64,000 nucleotides of DNA from Sediminibacterium roseum. Lineage in GTDB: Bacteria > Bacteroidota > Bacteroidia > Chitinophagales > Chitinophagaceae. The position numbers and the translations under genes were made by a program. Of the stretch, positions 12,801 through 19,312 are shown piece after piece. The notes under the pieces are model-generated. The model had not been told where the DNA came from. It saw nothing but the letters and a program-made list of their open reading frames with translations, and ran no database searches. Every line of letters begins with the position of its first letter. Positions within the stretch are counted from its first letter, which is position 1. The stretch spans positions 1,366,325 through 1,430,324 of the forward strand of contig NZ_JAACJS010000015.1 of NCBI RefSeq assembly GCF_009939005.1, in the 5' to 3' direction.

Positions 12801-15800
12801 TACAGTTAAGAATGAAGGCCCGTTACAATAATCAGTAACGGTAACCACCGGTGTTGCCGGGGTAGATTTAGGTGAGGCCACACCCGAAGCCAGTGCGCTT
12901 GTGCAACCGTTCGCTGTTTGTGCAACCGTATAAGTACCGGCCGCATTAACAGTGATTGATGCGGTAGTTGCATTGTTGCTCCACAACAATGAACCTGTAT
13001 AACCTGATGCGGTTAATACCGATGTTCCATCGCAGTTGTTAACCACTGTAACAACCGGTGTTGCCGGAGTGGATTTCGGTGCAGCAATGCCTGAACCCGC
13101 CGCGCTTACACAACCATCAATGGTTTGTGTTACGGTATAAGTTCCGGCAGATGATACAGTGATAGATGATGTAGTTGCATTGTTGCTCCACAGCAAAGAA
13201 CCCACATAACCTGATGCGGTCAGCGTTGATGTTCCGTCGCAGTTGTCTGCCACAGAAACAACGGGTGTTGATGGAGTTGGTTTAACCGTAACAGTGACAG
13301 GCGCCGATGTTGCCTGGCAACCTGTTGTTGTTACACTTACCGTATAATCTCCAGAAGCTGTAACGACAATGGATTGTGTTGTTGCGCCGTTGCTCCACAG
13401 GTTGTTGGCGGCTGAGCTTGAGGTCAGCGTAACAGATCCGCCGTTGCAGAACGTTGTCGGCATCGCATTTGATGAGATCGTTGGTGTTGCCGGGTAATTG
13501 ATGGTTGCAGTTACCGGTGTTCTTGTTGCAGATGTACAACCTGTAGTTGTGTTTCTTGCCTCGGCATAATAGGTTGTAGTTGTACCATGACCTATCGCCG
13601 TATATGAATTAGATGCAGTTGCAATTGGTGAACCTCCTGATGCGCTCGCATACCAGTCGATCACTTCACCTGCACCCGGTGTTGCCGAAATGGTAACATC
13701 ACCTGCGCCGCAGCGTGCGTTGCCCGTTCCCACCGGTGCGGCAGGTAATGGGTTAACAGTAACCACGATGGTTGATGAAGTGGCCACGCAGCCATTGTTG
13801 TTTACAGTAACAGCGTATGAACCCGATGCATTTACGGTGATGGATTGCGTTGTTGCGCCGTTGCTCCAGCTGTTGTTTGCAGCTGAACTTGAGGTAAGCA
13901 CTACCGATCCGCCTGCGCAGAAAGTAGCAGGGCCTCCCGCGGTAAGGTTTACAACCGGTGTTGATTTAGGCGCCGCAATGCCAGACCCGGCCGCACTTGT
14001 GCAACCGTTTACAGTTTGTGTTACGCTATAGGTTCCTTCTGAATTGACAGTGATGGATGCTGTTGTCGCATTTGTGCTCCACAGCAACGAGCCTGTATAA
14101 TTTGATGCAGTTAAGGTTGATGTATTGTTGCAATTGTCAACAACAGTCACGGTTGGGGCCGATGGTGTTGTTTTCGGCGCCGCAACACCTGAACCCGCTG
14201 CGCTTGTGCAGGCGTTAACGGTTTGTGTTACGGTATAGGTTCCTGCAGACGATACGGTGATGGATGGTGTAGTTGCATTGTTGCTCCACAGCAACGATCC
14301 TGTATAATTCGATGCAGTCAAAATTGATGTACCATCGCAATTGTCTGTAACCGTTACAGCCGGAGCCGACGGAGCCGCTTTGGGCGCCGCAACACCCGAA
14401 CCTGGCGTTACACTCGTACAGCCATTTACATTCTGTGTAACCGTGTATGTACCCGGTGTGCTTACTGTGATAGATGGCGTTGTTGCGCCATTGCTCCAGC
14501 TCAGCGAACCTGTATAGTTTGAAGCGGTCAATGTAGACGTTCCGCAGTTATCAACAACGGTTACAGTTGGTGTTGAAGGATTGTTCAACACATTGAGGCT
14601 CGCGTTGCCACTCATTGTAAGGGCGCAAGGCAGGCCTGCTTTTTCTGCACGTACATTATAATAGCCCGCGCCAAATGAAGCAAAGGTCCCGGTAAATGCA
14701 ATGGCAGAACCGGTACCGGCTAAAGTTGTAGCGGTGTTGTTTCCGTTTTTAACCAGCCTGTACGTAACCCCTGCTTCTGAACCACTCAACCCGATGCTCA
14801 CGTTGGTGCTGTTTACGGCATCTGCACAAATGGTCATGCTTCCGCTTACGGTATAGTTTGTGTTTGGTACCGCGATCGTAGTCACAGTGATGGGCGCCGA
14901 TGCACTCTGGCAACCGTTGATGGTTTGCCTTGCACCATAGGTACCTGAGGCAGTTACGTAAATGCTGCTTGTTGTTTCACCATTTGGTGTCCATAACAAT
15001 GAGCCGGTTGCATTTGTTGCCGTAACCGTTACGTATCCTGAACAATCGGTAACCGTTGAATAAGTGATGGTAGCCGGTGTGGATTTAGGTGCTGCTACGC
15101 CTGAGCCCGCAACACTTGTACAACCATTCACTGTTTGTGTAACCGTATAAGTACCGGCCGAAGAAACATTGATGGATGGTGTTGATTCGTTGGTGCTCCA
15201 CAACAGCGTGCCTGTATAATTTGATGCGGTTAATGTGGATGTGTTGTTACAGTTGTTGACTACTGAAACGGTTGGTGCAGAAGGGATCGCATTTACAGTA
15301 ACCTGTGTTGCTGCAGACGTAGCAGAGCAACCATTCATAAATACGGTTACCGAATAGCTTCCTGTTTGGTTAACAGTGATCGATTGTGTAGTGGCACCAT
15401 TGCTCCACAGGTAGCTGCTTGCCGAACTTGCAGTAAGTGTAACGGATCCGCCTGAACAGAACGAGGTTGGGCCAACGGCTGTAACAGTTGGTGTCTGCAC
15501 CTGGAATACCGGAACAACGATCGATTCTTCAACAGAAGAACAACCGTCTGCCGTTGCCTGAACGCTGTAAGTAGTGGCCGCGGTAAGCGTGGTAGTTGTG
15601 AAAGATGAACCCGTTCCTACCGTGGTGCCTGATTTTTTCCATACAAAGGTTGCGCCGCCCATGTCAGAAGAAGCGGTGATCGTTCCTGAAGTGCCGTAGC
15701 AAACAGGGTTCGGGCTAACCGATGCCGTAACATGTGGTTTTTGTTTCACCTCAACCGTTGTACCGAGTGAGTTTGCAGAACAGCCATTTGTAGTTACCTC

Positions 15801-17273
15801 GAGCCCGTAGGTTCCGCTTTCTGTTACAACGATCGAGCGGGTTGTTGCGCCTGTGCTCCAGTTGTAGCTGTCGGCCTCGCTGGAAGTAAGGGTTACCGAG
15901 CCGCCGTCGCAGAAAGTGGTTGCGCCGCTTGCAGTGATCGTTGGCACCGGGGTTGTATTCACCGTTACCACTACCGGATCGGAGATCGTGGAACAAGCGC
16001 CGTCTGTTACTTTAACTGTATAGGTTCCACTTGCATTTACTGTTATGGATTGGGTAGTTGCACCATTGCTCCACAAATTGCCTGTAGCAGATGATGAGGT
16101 CAGTGTTACAGAACCACCTGTGCAGAAAGTGGTTGCGCCATTGGCTGTAATCACAGCTGCAGGTGGCGTACATCCTTCCGGAATATCATATTCGATAACG
16201 ATTTCACCATCCTGGTCGTAATCGCCAAGATCGGTTGGTTGTTCAGAATCACGGGTACCGCCTACGTTCGTATTAAAATAAGATCCACCGCCACCACCAT
16301 GGGCGCCTGCGTCGAAATTTGAAGTACCCGCACCCCCGCCGCCGCCGGAATAACCGCCGCCACCGCCACCGCCACCAAAGAAGGTTGCACCGCCGCCACC
16401 GAATCCACCGTATCCGAATCCATCTACATTATCACCACCGCCGGCAGCCGGGTTGGTTGCATCCTGCGGACTGCGGCCATGAAAAGGCCCTCTCAGCTCA
16501 GGAAAATTATTGTCGTCAACACTTGGGTTCCAACCGGCACCGCCACCGGATGCAGGGTTTTCATCAGATGTGAGTCCATCTACGTCCCTTGCATTCTGGC
16601 CGCCATTGCCGCCTGTGCCAAAATCTCCTCCCTGCAGTTCAGAAGTGGCTGTTCCGTAACGGCCGTTGGGGCCGAGTACATTTGCATTGATATCGTGTTC
16701 CGCATCATCGGCCGGGCTCGCATCTATTAATGCGGCGCCGCCACCGCCGCCTGCCGCCATCAGCAATACGTTCGAATTGCCGGAAATGTAATAGGCAAAG
16801 CTTCCGCCGCCGCCGCCGCCGCCATTGTACCCGTCGCTGCCACCTTTCTGGCCAACAATGATCTGTATTGTTTTACCCTGTAATGAGGTTCCGTATGAGC
16901 CCGACAATTTCGCGCCTTTACCACCTTTGTTCACATCCCAGTTGCCACCCGCGCCACCTCTTGCCCTGATGGTAATGTTAATCGCATTACCCGGGATTGG
17001 ATGCGAGGCAGCCGCCCCAGTTGCAGCAAAGGGCGCCACAACATGGCTGTACAAAAGTGGACCAGCAGTTTGCCTGGGTGCAAGCTTCTTACCAGACTCT
17101 TGAAGGGGATTGAGTTGCCCTGGAGCTTTGCGCAAAGTGTTATCACTAACCGCTTTAGGAACGGATCCATTGAAACGGCCAGCTTTGGCTGGCTTTGCGT
17201 TAGTGGAAATAGCGCTGAGCAGGACAGCTAAAAGGCTAACAAAACAAATCGTTCTGAGTAGAACTGTTTTCAT
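819..17273 (-). CDS. Giant (5484 aa) multidomain secreted adhesin-like protein with T9SS type A sorting domain
   Basis: The product starts with a signal peptide (about residues 1-26, cleavage near ISTNA). Next comes a glycine-rich domain (about 95-370) with GGGGG runs, resembling the Gly_rich family. Residues about 375-2200 are tens of Ig/PKD-like modules with motifs such as LLWSNNATTPSITVSSAGTY and TVTQTVNGCTS. HYR-type modules with DNC and VGTTTVTVTA motifs follow, and a choice-of-anchor D-like domain lies near 2365-2490. Cadherin-like modules (NEDTPVSGNVLPNDSD type) precede five near-identical 93-residue repeats (3136-3600) and a sixth diverged copy. After more HYR modules comes a Cys/His-rich array (about 4520-4705), then further Ig-like modules. 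The last ~80 residues form a T9SS type A sorting domain (VMPNPSTTYFTLKM, ASGTYYAELVQG). The protein is therefore predicted to cross the outer membrane by T9SS and be anchored or released. Adhesion is inferred from architecture. The single uninterrupted frame over 16 kb argues for active selection. Confidence 0.93.
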   Translation of the reverse strand: MKTVLLRTICFVSLLAVLLSAISTNAKPAKAGRFNGSVPKAVSDNTLRKAPGQLNPLQESGKKLAPRQTAGPLLYSHVVAPFAATGAAASHPIPGNAINITIRARGGAGGNWDVNKGGKGAKLSGSYGTSLQGKTIQIIVGQKGGSDGYNGGGGGGGSFAYYISGNSNVLLMAAGGGGGAALIDASPADDAEHDINANVLGPNGRYGTATSELQGGDFGTGGNGGQNARDVDGLTSDENPASGGGAGWNPSVDDNNFPELRGPFHGRSPQDATNPAAGGGDNVDGFGYGGFGGGGATFFGGGGGGGGYSGGGGGAGTSNFDAGAHGGGGGSYFNTNVGGTRDSEQPTDLGDYDQDGEIVIEYDIPEGCTPPAAVITANGATTFCTGGSVTLTSSSATGNLWSNGATTQSITVNASGTYTVKVTDGACSTISDPVVVTVNTTPVPTITASGATTFCDGGSVTLTSSEADSYNWSTGATTRSIVVTESGTYGLEVTTNGCSANSLGTTVEVKQKPHVTASVSPNPVCYGTSGTITASSDMGGATFVWKKSGTTVGTGSSFTTTTLTAATTYSVQATADGCSSVEESIVVPVFQVQTPTVTAVGPTSFCSGGSVTLTASSASSYLWSNGATTQSITVNQTGSYSVTVFMNGCSATSAATQVTVNAIPSAPTVSVVNNCNNTSTLTASNYTGTLLWSTNESTPSINVSSAGTYTVTQTVNGCTSVAGSGVAAPKSTPATITYSTVTDCSGYVTVTATNATGSLLWTPNGETTSSIYVTASGTYGARQTINGCQSASAPITVTTIAVPNTNYTVSGSMTICADAVNSTNVSIGLSGSEAGVTYRLVKNGNNTATTLAGTGSAIAFTGTFASFGAGYYNVRAEKAGLPCALTMSGNASLNVLNNPSTPTVTVVDNCGTSTLTASNYTGSLSWSNGATTPSITVSTPGTYTVTQNVNGCTSVTPGSGVAAPKAAPSAPAVTVTDNCDGTSILTASNYTGSLLWSNNATTPSITVSSAGTYTVTQTVNACTSAAGSGVAAPKTTPSAPTVTVVDNCNNTSTLTASNYTGSLLWSTNATTASITVNSEGTYSVTQTVNGCTSAAGSGIAAPKSTPVVNLTAGGPATFCAGGSVVLTSSSAANNSWSNGATTQSITVNASGSYAVTVNNNGCVATSSTIVVTVNPLPAAPVGTGNARCGAGDVTISATPGAGEVIDWYASASGGSPIATASNSYTAIGHGTTTTYYAEARNTTTGCTSATRTPVTATINYPATPTISSNAMPTTFCNGGSVTLTSSSAANNLWSNGATTQSIVVTASGDYTVSVTTTGCQATSAPVTVTVKPTPSTPVVSVADNCDGTSTLTASGYVGSLLWSNNATTSSITVSSAGTYTVTQTIDGCVSAAGSGIAAPKSTPATPVVTVVNNCDGTSVLTASGYTGSLLWSNNATTASITVNAAGTYTVAQTANGCTSALASGVASPKSTPATPVVTVTDYCNGPSFLTVSNYNPLATVLWSTGETTPGISVSSAGTYTVTQTVDGCTSAAGSGVAAPKTNPAPPTITYVVNCNGTTVLTAQASGPVLWSTGETTNSITVTTSGMYTVTQVVNGCTSVPGGISVGTIKNTPATPVVTVVDNCNGTSTLVTTANGTLLWSTGETGNSITVSSAGTYTITQAVDGCVSAPGSGIANPKTTPAAPAITVVNNCDGTSTLTASNYTGTLLWSNNATTPSITVSAPGSFTVTQTVNGCTSMVNGGFASPKTAPAAPQVTVVDNCNGTSTLTASGYSGPLAWSTGETAATITVSAAGNYTVTQTVNGCTSAPFVAVANPKTAPSAPGVTVVDNCNNTSTLTASNYTGSLLWSNGQQTPSITVNAAGTYTVTQTVAGCTSAAGTGVAAPKATPAVINYSSYPNCDGSITVVANNATGSLVWIPNGETTNSIIVNVAGTYGARQTINGCQSNPAPITVTPVAVPVTYNVGGGAAVCSNVNQQVTITLSGSETGVTYVLYRNGVSTGMSKPGTSGALSFTGGFAPGTFTIKATKPGLPPACEYLMNGSAPVTRIQAPVITITAQNNICAGVTLPVSASVTGGSGSYTYEWHNNSEFNEDVVATTAAFNATFTADTSFYVMVNDQSTGCSAIKPVFITVKPTPVATITAGGNTSVCPAQTVTLHANTGAGYTYQWFKDGNAINGATNADYIATVSGSYTVQITNNGCTSVSSNAIAVTVADTTAPVTPVLPNITAECAATATAPTTTDACAGTVVGTTTDALTYTTQGDHVIHWTFTDASGNTTTAEQHVIISDVTPPTVTCPANITRTATNTGSGYGALVTYNATATDNCGTPTVTYSPASGSFFAVGTTTVTVTADDGNGHTSTCHFDVTVVAPEINITGNNQTIVDGDATPSTADHTNFGSTTLGVPVVKTFTIQNTGTENLDVSAINISGADAANFTVSGFEGIVLAPGASTTFDVTFLSNTVGTKTATVVVSNNDNDESVYDFAITADINCSSPVFAVCPSNKTVNTDAGLCSAVVNYTTTVNGVPAPSLTYSFSGATTGSGSGNGSGSVFNKGTTTVTITAHNACGDAVCSFTITVEDHENPVITNVPANISKSNDAGACGAVVTWTIPTATDNCPVVTLVSDKHPGDVFPTGTTTVHYTATDASGNTASASFDVTVNDTEDPTITVPADVTHTADAGLCSYKFANSVADINTVTPDGHTPGYGPTAILLGAATGTDNCGTATVAGVRSDGLSLTDPYPVGVTTVTWTVTDAHGHTKTGVQTITITDDEFPVIHNLPANISKSTDANACMATVTWTAPTATDNCAVTMVSDHQSGEQFPIGTTTVTYTATDVHGHVTTGSFTVSVADHQLPTITCPGTITVPAQAGKNGANVVYVAQGTDNCQAPAVTYSIAPGSLFPIGSTTVTATATDAAGNQATCSFNVIVTNNPPVANPDVNTTTEDTPVSGNVLPNDSDIDGHTLTVTTFTVNNISYTAGQTASFAEGTIVLNADGSYTYTPAANFNGAVPVVTYYITDGHGGTANATLTITVTPVNDGPVANPDTNTTSEDTPVSGNVLPNDSDIDGDVLTVTGFVINGTPYAPGNIALIPGIGDIVVNADGSYTYIPAPNYNGPVPVVTYSITDGHGGNASSTLTINVTPVDDAPVAVNDTESVNEDAVLTSTVRTNDTESGDGGNTWSVVTNPTHGTLVFNTDGSYTYTPNANFNGTDVFTYKVCDVDGDCSTATVTITVVSVDDAPVAVNDTESVNEDAVLTSTVRTNDTESGDGGNTWSVVTNPTHGTLVFNTDGTYTYTPNANFNGTDVFTYKVCDADGDCSTATVTITVVSVDDVPVAVNDTESVNEDAVLTSTVRTNDTESGDGGNTWSVVTNPTHGTLVFNTDGTYTYTPNANFNGTDVFTYKVCDADGDCSTATVTITVVSVDDAPVAVNDTESVNEDAVLTSTVRTNDTESGDGGNTWSVVTNPTHGTLVFNTDGTYTYTPNANFNGTDVFTYKVCDVDGDCSTATVTITVVSVDDAPVAVNDTESVNEDAVLTSTVRTNDTESGDGGNTWSVVTNPTHGTLVFNTDGTYTYTPNANFNGTDVFTYKVCDVDGDCSTATVTITVVPVNDVPVAVNDAVSTNEDVAIHSTVAGNDTPSPDGGNVWSVVSNPAHGTLVLNADGSYVYTPNANYHGTDAFTYKVCDINGDCATATVNITIASVNDPAVIKVRNITVYVDATGNVSITPGQIDNGSYDPDGIASITLNRTNFSCADIATSPNTVTLTVTDVDGNSMSANATVTVLDAIAPTIVCPAPVTVQCASAVPAPNTASVSAADNCSYTVSFVSDVISNQSAPNKYTITRTYKAVDPSGNQSTCTQIITVNDNTAPTLIVAGSLPGNSNGQCLAGVPAAPSTASIAALYTDNCSGTVTAVLTNTTTTGTNAAGWVRKYYYTITDASGNTTTACVTYSGKDTQAPVPNIATLPTVTAECNAFVTAPVATDNCAGTITGTTTSALSYTAQGTYVITWTYADGNGNTSTQTQTVIVKDVTPPAVTCPGDITVTANTTVSGQAGANVTYTALAVDNCTTPTITYSKGSGSFFPVGTTTVTVTANDGNGNTSTCSFKVIVNCVVPVFTTCPTNKSVNTDAGNCSAVVTYTSAATATPSAACSYTFSGATTGSGPGNGSGKTFNRGVTTVTITASNLCGSATCSFTVTVVDNEKPRITAPAAWSVNNDAGKCGATIASLGTPVTSDNCGVASVTNDHPSTFYPVGKTIVKWTVTDVNGNVTDTAKTCVTVLDNEMPTISVTNVSVGNSAGICGANITLAAPVTADNCGVASVTNDHPSTYYPVGTTTVTWTVTDNAGWTKTATQTVTVTDTEKPAIVCAPNTTIACGLLPTPANTGSATATDNCGVASVTYTDVTNGNIITRTWKAVDAAGNTNTCTQTITVGGPFVASITSVPTSNTYTGGSANSLFIGYGAQSTVLQTNVPAGSYTYAWSGADAAMLSSTTTANPVFTPTRGGSFTFTVTVKNALGCTNTATITICVTDIRVFATATPPSNNNCGHQSHYSWNCPHGGHGHSCSHGSHNSYNCPDKEDQDDKQGMCNHQSHNSYDCPHKGHNHTCNHRSHTSYNCSHRSCNDRDDDDDHQRTCNHQSHTSSDCSHRGHNHASCNHQWHSSYNCPHSGNSNDQKVCNHQSHSSGDCNHNGHNHGNCNHRSHSSSDCPHNGGNGGTDDDDEKKVYICHVPPGNPAQRMTLSIGISAVAAHLENHPGDRLGSCDQAPCSGYTDNVKPVIDCSDNVTIAYGSSTSPAVTGSPEADDNSGDVTITYTDASTKGSDATAANYYNYVITRTWKATDLAGNYATCVQTITVTETTKPVITCPGSTTVACGSTAPSVAGTATATDNSGVVNITYTDAVSGNKTTRTWKATDPSGNYATCTQTITVVDNVAPVLTEPNDITVNCGTSTLPAATGTATATDNCSNVTITYTDVAGTNKITRTWKATDASGNYSTDVQVITIVDLVKPTITAPADISISCSASTTPSYCGGNATASDNCSSVSISYSDSKTGNVITRTWKATDASGNFATDTQTITITDNTKPVISVPGAISLSCGSSTTPSGCNSMATATDNCSTPVVTYSDAVNGNKITRTWTATDAAGNFSTGTQIITIVDNTKPTLTVPSAVTVNCGSSTLPAATGTAMATDACSTPVVTYTDATSGNVITRTWKAVDAAGNTTTAAQYITVGVPFTANITSVPTNSTYTGGVSTNLYLGYGAQSTTLTMCSLPSSGAPYTYAWSGSFVNKLSSTTAASPLFTPGVSGYFTFNVTVTNKYGCTSFATISICVTDIRVPGTNGSKVYMCHTAKYKAPQTIQVALSQVSSHLSSSTCGSDGNDRLGSCDQAPCNSVNEVSAPIVVNKTTATGESAEAVATTEEELKVTVMPNPSTTYFTLKMESKYETPISMRVMDANGRVVDAKTKIGANSTIQIGHNYASGTYYAELVQGTKRKVIQLIKARG
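3165..3690 (-). repeat. Cys/His-rich octad-repeat region inside the giant adhesin
   Basis: Within the giant protein, about 175 residues consist of eight copies of C-x-H-x2-H-x4-C-x-(H/D). The units are separated by GHxH-type linkers or by Asp/Asn-rich linkers, including a run of five Asp. Each unit offers up to five Cys/His ligands, which suggests metal binding or disulfide cross-linking. The region follows a PKD-like domain ending ICVTDIRV and precedes a CHxPPGNP...LGSCDQAPC segment. No similarity to a named domain is claimed. Confidence 0.85.
6474..7868 (-). repeat. Five tandem 279-bp repeats (93-aa cadherin-like modules) in the giant adhesin
   Basis: Five in-frame units of exactly 279 bp (boundaries 7868, 7589, 7310, 7031, 6752, 6474) encode DDAPVAVNDTES...VTITVVSV modules that differ at only a few residues. 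A sixth, clearly diverged copy follows at about 6195-6473. Each unit contains VNEDA, NDTES, YTPNANFNGTDVFTY and a C-D-x-D-G-D-C loop. The near-identity at DNA level indicates recent expansion or ongoing homogenisation, so copy number may vary between strains or be misassembled. Confidence 0.95.
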
Positions 17274-17680
17274 AACAGCAGGTTTTGGCGTAATACTTTT
17301 AAGAATCTATTCTCGACACAGCTGGAACGCTTGATGGTAAAGGGTTTCAGCCGTTTTATATTTTTACTGCGCTTCTCACATCAACAAACAATACGCGCGC
17401 ACTTTTCTTCTGTTTTGTGCAGGATTACAGCCACAAGCTGTTAAATCCGGTTAACAATATTATAGACTTTGTAGTAATTCACCTACAGTTTTTCGAAAAA
17501 TTAATGTGTTTTTAGTCGCACGAAGTGTGGGTTAATCACTACAATCGACTATGAAAGCAGCAAAAAAATGGTTGCAATTGAAACTATTTCAATTGCAACC
17601 ATTTGATTTGTAATAAATTACAGATATAAATTTTAGAAGGATGATTTCCTGAAATCCGGTTTGCGTAGTTCTACTGAATT
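17274..17680. other. Intergenic region between the adhesin and the M23 peptidase gene
   Basis: These 407 bp hold no convincing gene. They contain the strong hairpin at 17566-17604 and, nearer the adhesin start, AT-rich DNA that presumably includes the adhesin promoter. I could not find a convincing TAnnTTTG element in the correct orientation. Confidence 0.6.
17566..17604 (-). terminator. Perfect 18-bp stem terminator of the M23 peptidase gene
   Basis: Arms 17566-17583 and 17587-17604 are perfect inverted repeats with a 3-nt loop. On the minus strand the stem, which itself ends in TTT, is followed directly by a T run (17562-17565), the layout of an intrinsic terminator. It lies 77 bp after the M23 stop codon. 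Confidence 0.8.
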
Positions 17681-18508
17681 TTAATAATTTTTCTGGTATA
17701 CAGAATTCTCTACAAGGTAAGCGGCCGTGGCGCCCTTGCCGGTCCGGAACTTTGTTTTGACAGATCTCGGTGAACCGAATCCCGGCAGGTAGCAGATAAA
17801 ATGGAGATGCGGGCCCCGGGCATAACCGGTGCTTCCGCTCAGGGCGATCAGGTCGCCCTTGTTTACAGAATCGCCCACCGCCACCCTGGCGCCGTTGAAG
17901 GCGAGGTGGCTGTACTCGGCTATGGTTCCGTCGGCATGGTAAATAAGGATGTGATTGGCCATTGCCTTGCAATCTTCCCGGAGGCAGGTGGCGGTAAAGC
18001 TCTGAACCACATCAATCACCACTCCTTCCCTGGCGGCGCGCACCTGCGATCGTTCCGGGAGGTTAAAATCAAGCGAATTTTCGCCGAGGTGCGTAAATCG
18101 GCCATTATAGCCCTGTTCGATGCGGTACTTCGCGCCTTTTTTGAAGGGCAGATCGTAGCGGAAAACACTGTCGTAACTCACCTGTTTCACATCACCAAAT
18201 ACGGCTCGGTAGGTGTAGGAGTAAGATGTTTTGCGGCGCGGGCGTATACCCGTCAGGCTGAACAACCTGAACCGCTGTGCGTATTCCGGAACCACGAATA
18301 CACCGTCGGAAAAACCGGTGGTAGACAGGTTATCGCGCGTGAGCGTGATCTCAACCGAAACCGGGCAGTACTCCTCATTGCTTGCATAAAAAACGGTTAC
18401 ATCGTTTTCCTTCTCGGTAAAGATCCTCAGGTTGCGTTGCGCAGCAACCGAAAAAGAAAAGAAAACCAGTATAAAAGTTACAGCCGTCCGCATGTATCGT
18501 TGGATCAT
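17681..18508 (-). CDS. Secreted M23-family (LytM-like) metallopeptidase
   Basis: The 275-residue product has a signal peptide (cleavage near SVAAQ, residue 24) and a C-terminal M23 domain. Likely zinc ligands are H140 and D147 in FTHLGENSLDF, and H236 in the GPHLHF motif, with H201 and H234 as further active-site histidines. M23 enzymes cut peptidoglycan cross-bridges, so a role in cell-wall remodelling in the periplasm is likely. The first ~120 residues form a beta-rich region of unknown role. The first ATG (18508) directly follows the T run of the upstream terminator, leaving no room for a leader. An in-frame ATG at 18493 also yields a complete signal peptide and may be the true start. Confidence 0.88.
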   Translation of the reverse strand: MIQRYMRTAVTFILVFFSFSVAAQRNLRIFTEKENDVTVFYASNEEYCPVSVEITLTRDNLSTTGFSDGVFVVPEYAQRFRLFSLTGIRPRRKTSYSYTYRAVFGDVKQVSYDSVFRYDLPFKKGAKYRIEQGYNGRFTHLGENSLDFNLPERSQVRAAREGVVIDVVQSFTATCLREDCKAMANHILIYHADGTIAEYSHLAFNGARVAVGDSVNKGDLIALSGSTGYARGPHLHFICYLPGFGSPRSVKTKFRTGKGATAAYLVENSVYQKNY

Positions 18509-18511
18509 AAA

Positions 18512-18539
18512 AAAAGCGCAGTTGTTACACTGCGCTTTT
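18512..18539 (-). terminator. Intrinsic terminator of the glycine-zipper lipoprotein gene
   Basis: Arms 18512-18522 and 18529-18539 form an 11-bp perfect stem with a 6-nt loop. On the minus strand it ends in a seven-T run (18515-18509) that directly abuts the annotated ATG of the M23 gene. Confidence 0.82.
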
Positions 18540-18571
18540 CTCTATTCATATTTCATACCAGAAAATACTTC

Positions 18572-19084
18572 TTAATTATCCGTTGGCTTTTTTTGCACAC
18601 GGCCGGTTTTCCTGTCTTTTGCACGACCGATCACATAACCGGTGCCTGCACCAACCACACCACCAATAATGGCTCCGCGCGCATCGTTCTTATCGATCAG
18701 CATACCACCGATCGCACCGGCGGCTGCACCAATCGCTGTTCCTTTCGCGGCATCGCTCCAACCTTTTTTAGCCGGGGCTTCTGTAGCCGTACCCGAACCT
18801 GTGGCAGGCGTTGTGGTAGTTCCACCTACATTTGAAGATGAGGACGAAGAGCCTGAATTAGCAACCCTTCTTCTTGTTGCAGCCAAACGGTTGCGTTCTG
18901 CGGCCAGGTTGGCACGTTCATTCTCCAGGGCCTGCAGTCGCGCTGCCTCGTTAGCCTTGGCCTGTTCTTCGGCAATAGCCCTTTGTTTAACGGCAACTGT
19001 ATCTACAGTAGCCGTATTATCAGGCTTGTTGTTACACGCGGCAAATACCGCCGTGATACTGAGCACCATTAATAACTTTTTCAT
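18572..19084 (-). CDS. Glycine-zipper lipoprotein
   Basis: I chose the start at 19084 because it gives a compact lipoprotein signal (MKKLLMVLSITAVFAAC, lipobox VFAAC); a longer frame from 19120 would bury it. The 170-residue product has a charged, Ala/Arg/Glu-rich helical segment (about residues 35-80, possible coiled coil) and a Ser/Thr/Gly linker. A C-terminal glycine-zipper region follows, with spaced Gly in GTAIGAAAGAIGG and GAIIGGVVGAGTGYVIG. Such proteins insert into or span the outer membrane or its periplasmic face. The precise function is unknown. It is a single-gene unit ended by the hairpin at 18512-18539. Confidence 0.85.
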   Translation of the reverse strand: MKKLLMVLSITAVFAACNNKPDNTATVDTVAVKQRAIAEEQAKANEAARLQALENERANLAAERNRLAATRRRVANSGSSSSSSNVGGTTTTPATGSGTATEAPAKKGWSDAAKGTAIGAAAGAIGGMLIDKNDARGAIIGGVVGAGTGYVIGRAKDRKTGRVQKKPTDN

Positions 19085-19312
19085 ATACTTCGTGTTAGGT
19101 TTGTAAAAATTTACATTCATTACTGTTCCTATAAAACAATCGTGCCAGTAACGGGTATTGCCGTATAAATCTTTATTAAGAAATTCCCATTCTGGGGAAT
19201 TAAAAATGATTTTGGGGAATTATTTAACACGCAGAGAGTAAACTTCACAGTAGACATTCTTAGGAACTCCCTTGAACGAAAGGCCACTGGATGGAACCTG
19301 TAACGCTTGCCT

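Noticed and set aside
17801..18835. Plus-strand open frame of 344 residues opposite the M23 peptidase and lipoprotein genes
   Set aside because: It overlaps two well-supported genes and both terminators; composition is typical of an antisense shadow.
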